Both the position numbers and the translations under genes were made by a program. Source: NS-11 sp036505795 (lineage in GTDB: Bacteria > Nitrospirota > Nitrospiria > Nitrospirales > NS-4). Taken from it: a stretch of DNA of 64,000 nt. The notes below the pieces were generated by a model, which had not been told where the DNA came from, did not search any database, and saw nothing but the letters and a program-made list of their open reading frames with translations. Below are positions 61,357 through 64,000 of this stretch, piece by piece. Position 1 is the first letter of the stretch; each line of letters starts with the position of its first letter. Location: assembly GCA_036505795.1 (NCBI GenBank), contig DASXSU010000091.1, positions 1 through 64,000 on the forward strand, in the 5' to 3' direction.

Positions 61357-62009
61357 TTTTCTTCAAACGGCAGCTGCCCTTGGCAATCACTCTGATCATG
61401 GGAGTCGTCTTTGCGCTTCAATACTACATTCCTCATCCGGTCTCCGAGGATGCCATTACGCATCTCTCGAAGTGGATGCAGATTATCTCAGGATTCGCGA
61501 TGGTGTTGGGGCTCGCCAGCTTGTTTCAGGTTCACGCGATGAAGATCAAACGGCAGGTCCCCGGCTGGGGTTACAGCGGCATTTTGTTTTTCGCGATGCT
61601 CGCCACGCTAGCAGTAGGGCTTTTCTGGAGCAAAGGTGAGACTACGGCCAATGGCGTGCAGACCGCATTCGGTTGGATCTACAGTTACACGATGGTGCCG
61701 CTCCAAGCCACCATGTTTTCGATCCTGGCCTTCTTCATTGCTTCGGCTGCCTATCGGGCGTTTCGAGCGCGCTCTCGGGAGGCTGCGCTGCTGCTCACGG
61801 CCGCCGTCGTCGTTATGATGGGACGCGTACCCCTCGGTCAGTTTCTGCTGCCTTGGACCTGGGATGTGACACAGTGGTTGCTGAATGTGATCAACAGTGC
61901 AGTACGGCGCGCGATCCTGATCGGCGTCAGCATGGGTTCCGTTGCCTTGTCGCTAAAGATCATTCTTGGCTATGAGCGCTCCTACCTGGGCGGAGGGAAA
62001 GACCAGTGA
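61353..62009 (+). CDS. Multi-pass membrane protein
   Basis: The 218-residue protein has about six hydrophobic helices (roughly 8-24, 45-60, 74-93, 113-134, 144-160 and 185-205) and no recognised motif. It starts within the stop codon of the DUF6754-like gene (ATGA) and ends in that of the next one (GTGA). It likely forms part of a membrane complex with them. I cannot name a function. Confidence 0.65.
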   Translation: MIFFKRQLPLAITLIMGVVFALQYYIPHPVSEDAITHLSKWMQIISGFAMVLGLASLFQVHAMKIKRQVPGWGYSGILFFAMLATLAVGLFWSKGETTANGVQTAFGWIYSYTMVPLQATMFSILAFFIASAAYRAFRARSREAALLLTAAVVVMMGRVPLGQFLLPWTWDVTQWLLNVINSAVRRAILIGVSMGSVALSLKIILGYERSYLGGGKDQ

Positions 62010-62842
62010 AGGAGTTTGCCCGGTGGATGGTCAGCATCGACCGACGGATCATCTTTGTTCTGATCGCGCTGGGAACTCTTTTGCCGCTGCTTCATCCGTT
62101 CGGGCTGCCGATCAAGGTGTCTCCCGAAGTGCGAGGAGTCTACGATTACATCGAAAACCTGCCGGAAGGATCGGTATTTTTCCTCTCACTCGACTTCGAC
62201 CCCTCTTCAAAACCGGAGCTCGAACCGCAGGCCGTCGCGCTGCTGCGACATGCGTTTCGAAAGCATCTGCGCGTGATCGGGATGACCCACTGGTTGCCGG
62301 GAACAGGATTGGCGGACAGCATTTTCGCAAGAGTGGCTAAAGAGATGGGAAAACAAGCAGAGAAGGATTATGTTTTTCTCGGCTGGAGTCCGGGCACCGG
62401 CTCATTGGTCATCGCCATGGGTCAGGACCTGTACAAAGCCTTTCCCTCAGATAACGCCAAGCACCCCACAGTCGGCATGCCGGTCCTGGAAGGCGTGCGG
62501 AACCTGCGCGATGTGAACTACCTCATCAGCCTTGCGGCAGGCAATCCGGGTATTGAAATGTGGTACGTGTTCGGCAAGGACAAGTACCGGTTTGAAATGG
62601 CCGGCGGGTCAACGGGAGTCATGGCGCCGGGCTTGTACCCATTTCTGAGGAGCGGTCAGATTAACGGCCTGATCGGCGGACTACAAGGCGCCGCGGAATA
62701 CGAAACGCTGATCGGCCAGAAGGGCACCGCGGTGGCCGGTATGGATGCGCAATCGGCGGACCATTTTGTAATCATCACCCTGGTGCTGCTGTGCAATGTT
62801 TTTTATTTCGTCCTGCGCGGAGATAAGGGACGGCCGGCCTGA
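62006..62842 (+). CDS. Bitopic membrane protein with central soluble domain
   Basis: The 278-residue protein has helices near each end (about 11-29 and 256-274) and a central domain containing AVALLRHAFRKHLRVIGMTHWLPG and GLQGAAEYETLIGQ. Its family is unknown to me. GTG start overlaps the previous gene, and the stop shares one base with the next start. Confidence 0.62.
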   Translation: MKEFARWMVSIDRRIIFVLIALGTLLPLLHPFGLPIKVSPEVRGVYDYIENLPEGSVFFLSLDFDPSSKPELEPQAVALLRHAFRKHLRVIGMTHWLPGTGLADSIFARVAKEMGKQAEKDYVFLGWSPGTGSLVIAMGQDLYKAFPSDNAKHPTVGMPVLEGVRNLRDVNYLISLAAGNPGIEMWYVFGKDKYRFEMAGGSTGVMAPGLYPFLRSGQINGLIGGLQGAAEYETLIGQKGTAVAGMDAQSADHFVIITLVLLCNVFYFVLRGDKGRPA

Positions 62843-63642
62843 TGCCTGAACACCTGATCCCGACACATGCCTTGATCGGCGCCTGGATAGCCGTTGGGCT
62901 CACGCTCTTTATCTTTAGCTTTCTCTACAAGGACAACCCGCTTTTTAAGATCGGCGAGCATTTGTATGTCGGCATCTCTGTCGGTTATTCGGTCGTCGTG
63001 GTCTGGTACACGGTCTTTATCAGGCTGATCTGGGAGGAAATCGCCAAGGGCAATCCAATGGCCATTCTTGGCGGCGACTTTAGCGATTTGAAACATTACG
63101 AGCCTCTCATTCCGGTGATGATCGGCTTGCTGATCTGGACCCGATTCATTCCCAAGATTGCCTGGCTGTCCCGGCTGGCCTTCGCGTTCGTCGTCGGATT
63201 CGGCTCCGGAGTGGCCATTCCGCGTACGGTTTCGTCGACCATCCTCAAGCAGATCGAGGATACCGTGAATCCTCTCCTCACCATGAGCAACGGCGGCTTT
63301 TCGTTCAGCCTCGATCTTGCCAACCCCCAAAGCGGCGTGAATACGGTGATCTTGCTCGTCGGGGTGATCTCGGTGCTGTTCTATTTCTTCTTCTCGGTCG
63401 AGCACAGCGGCGCCGGCTATGTGACCGCGCGCACAGGGGTGTACTTCCTGATGATCGGCTTCGGGGCCGCCTTTGGTTACACGGTCATGTCCCGTATGTC
63501 GCTGCTCATCGGGCGCTTTGGCGACTTGTTAAAGTTTTCGACGGCGGACTATGGTTATGCAACACCGATTCTTCTGCTGCTCACTATTGTCTGCTTGGTT
63601 ATTTGGGAGAGGTCCCGCCCCCGGGGGGCCGGCTCAGAATAG
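62842..63642 (+). CDS. Multi-pass membrane protein closing the operon
   Basis: The 266-residue protein has about six to seven hydrophobic stretches and a central amphipathic region. No motif is recognised. The start overlaps the previous stop (TGATG). It completes the tightly packed run that started with the heme protein. Confidence 0.63.
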   Translation: MPEHLIPTHALIGAWIAVGLTLFIFSFLYKDNPLFKIGEHLYVGISVGYSVVVVWYTVFIRLIWEEIAKGNPMAILGGDFSDLKHYEPLIPVMIGLLIWTRFIPKIAWLSRLAFAFVVGFGSGVAIPRTVSSTILKQIEDTVNPLLTMSNGGFSFSLDLANPQSGVNTVILLVGVISVLFYFFFSVEHSGAGYVTARTGVYFLMIGFGAAFGYTVMSRMSLLIGRFGDLLKFSTADYGYATPILLLLTIVCLVIWERSRPRGAGSE

Positions 63643-63651
63643 TGGTATAAT
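63643..63651 (+). promoter_or_regulatory. Extended -10 promoter before the MEMO gene
   Basis: TGG-TATAAT (63643-63651) is an extended -10 element just after the stop of the membrane gene. No convincing -35 box is present. The leader to the ATG at 63684 is about 25 bases. Confidence 0.5.
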
Positions 63652-63683
63652 CGACCGTTTCACGAGGATGAATCGTCGTCATT

Positions 63684-64000
63684 ATGGATAGTCCGACTCG
63701 CGCCGAAAATGTCAGTGCGCTGGAAAATCCCAAGCTGCGCAATCTGGAGTTCTTTCCGGTGCGCGAAGCCGAGAACCAGTCGGTAGGTCTTCGAGACCCC
63801 CAGGGCATTTCAAAAGAGATCCTGTTTCTTCCACCGAATGTCTTTTATCTTATCCAATTTCTCGACGGTCGACACACCCGAAACCAGATTGCCGGCGAGT
63901 ATTTGAAACGTTTTGGGGAGCTTCTACTCCCGAACTGGGTCGACAAGTTTCTCGCCGACCTTGATGAAAAGCTATTCCTGGAAGGTGACCGATTCGAGGA
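63684..64000 (+). CDS. MEMO-family protein (AmmeMemoRadiSam protein B), partial
   Basis: The first 105 residues begin a protein cut by the window edge. The segments NPKLRNLEFFPVRE, VGLRDPQGIS and FLPPNVFYLIQFLDGRHT match the N-terminal part found in AmmeMemoRadiSam system B proteins of several phyla. MEMO proteins are iron-binding dioxygenase-like enzymes encoded near radical-SAM and AMMECR1 genes; those would lie beyond the window. The catalytic region is not visible. Confidence 0.7.
   Translation, partial: MDSPTRAENVSALENPKLRNLEFFPVREAENQSVGLRDPQGISKEILFLPPNVFYLIQFLDGRHTRNQIAGEYLKRFGELLLPNWVDKFLADLDEKLFLEGDRFE

Overview
The window is a gene-dense bacterial chromosome segment, G+C rich, with genes on both strands and mostly housekeeping content. 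It encodes a Gram-negative envelope (LpxD, Lnt, LolD/LolE-type transporter, a TonB-dependent receptor) together with ClpC, AddA/AddB-type recombination helicase-nucleases and a branched-type pyruvate dehydrogenase. That mixture, with small YtxH-like and lmo0937-like proteins, fits the Nitrospirota (Nitrospira-like) best; Methylomirabilota (NC10) is the main alternative. No rRNA, tRNA, CRISPR array, insertion sequence or prophage was seen.

Layout. 0.1-4.5 kb: ArsC/Spx-like protein, M48 protease, SH3 protein and a CHASE2 cyclase. 4.7-9.7 kb: citrate synthase, fumarase, an adrenodoxin-reductase-like flavoprotein and NAD kinase. 9.9-15.1 kb: ClpC, TsaD, HflX. 15.3-23.6 kb: a long co-oriented run nth-yicC-gmk-rpoZ-coaBC-TPR-aroQ-efp-accB-accC-thiE with many overlapping stop/start codons. 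23.7-27.6 kb: lpxD divergent from trpF-trpB-trpA. 27.7-33.9 kb: leftward lnt-prfB-lysS-lolE-lolD, with prfB carrying the programmed +1 frameshift. 34-42.5 kb: a dehydrogenase lacking its usual catalytic His, small redox and zinc-ribbon proteins, then addB-addA. 42.5-49.3 kb: accessory region of poorly known small proteins, TonB receptor and nitroreductase. 49.5-59.3 kb: fusA, then pdhA-pdhB-pdhC-lipA run on without a gap into a small helical protein, a GlmL/MutL-type ASKHA protein and a barrel/KOW protein. 59.4-63.6 kb: c-type heme protein and four membrane proteins joined by overlapping codons. The window ends inside a MEMO-family gene.

Two things stand out. First, about nine genes (nadK, lpxD, trpF, trpB, lnt, pdhA, fumC, a glutaredoxin-like gene and a hypothetical) have a sigma70-type promoter whose -10 box lies only 5-10 bases before the start codon, so their mRNAs should be leaderless or nearly so. 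Other genes (gltA, clpC, fusA, 33992, 47991) have leaders with Shine-Dalgarno sequences. Second, the 55.9-63.6 kb block joins an orphan GlmL-like ATPase, a barrel/KOW protein, a heme protein and a four-gene membrane module. No mutase subunit is present, so this is the best candidate here for an undescribed system. Other notable points are a probable AUU start codon for hflX, and repeat-built linker DNA inside the pyruvate dehydrogenase E2 gene.
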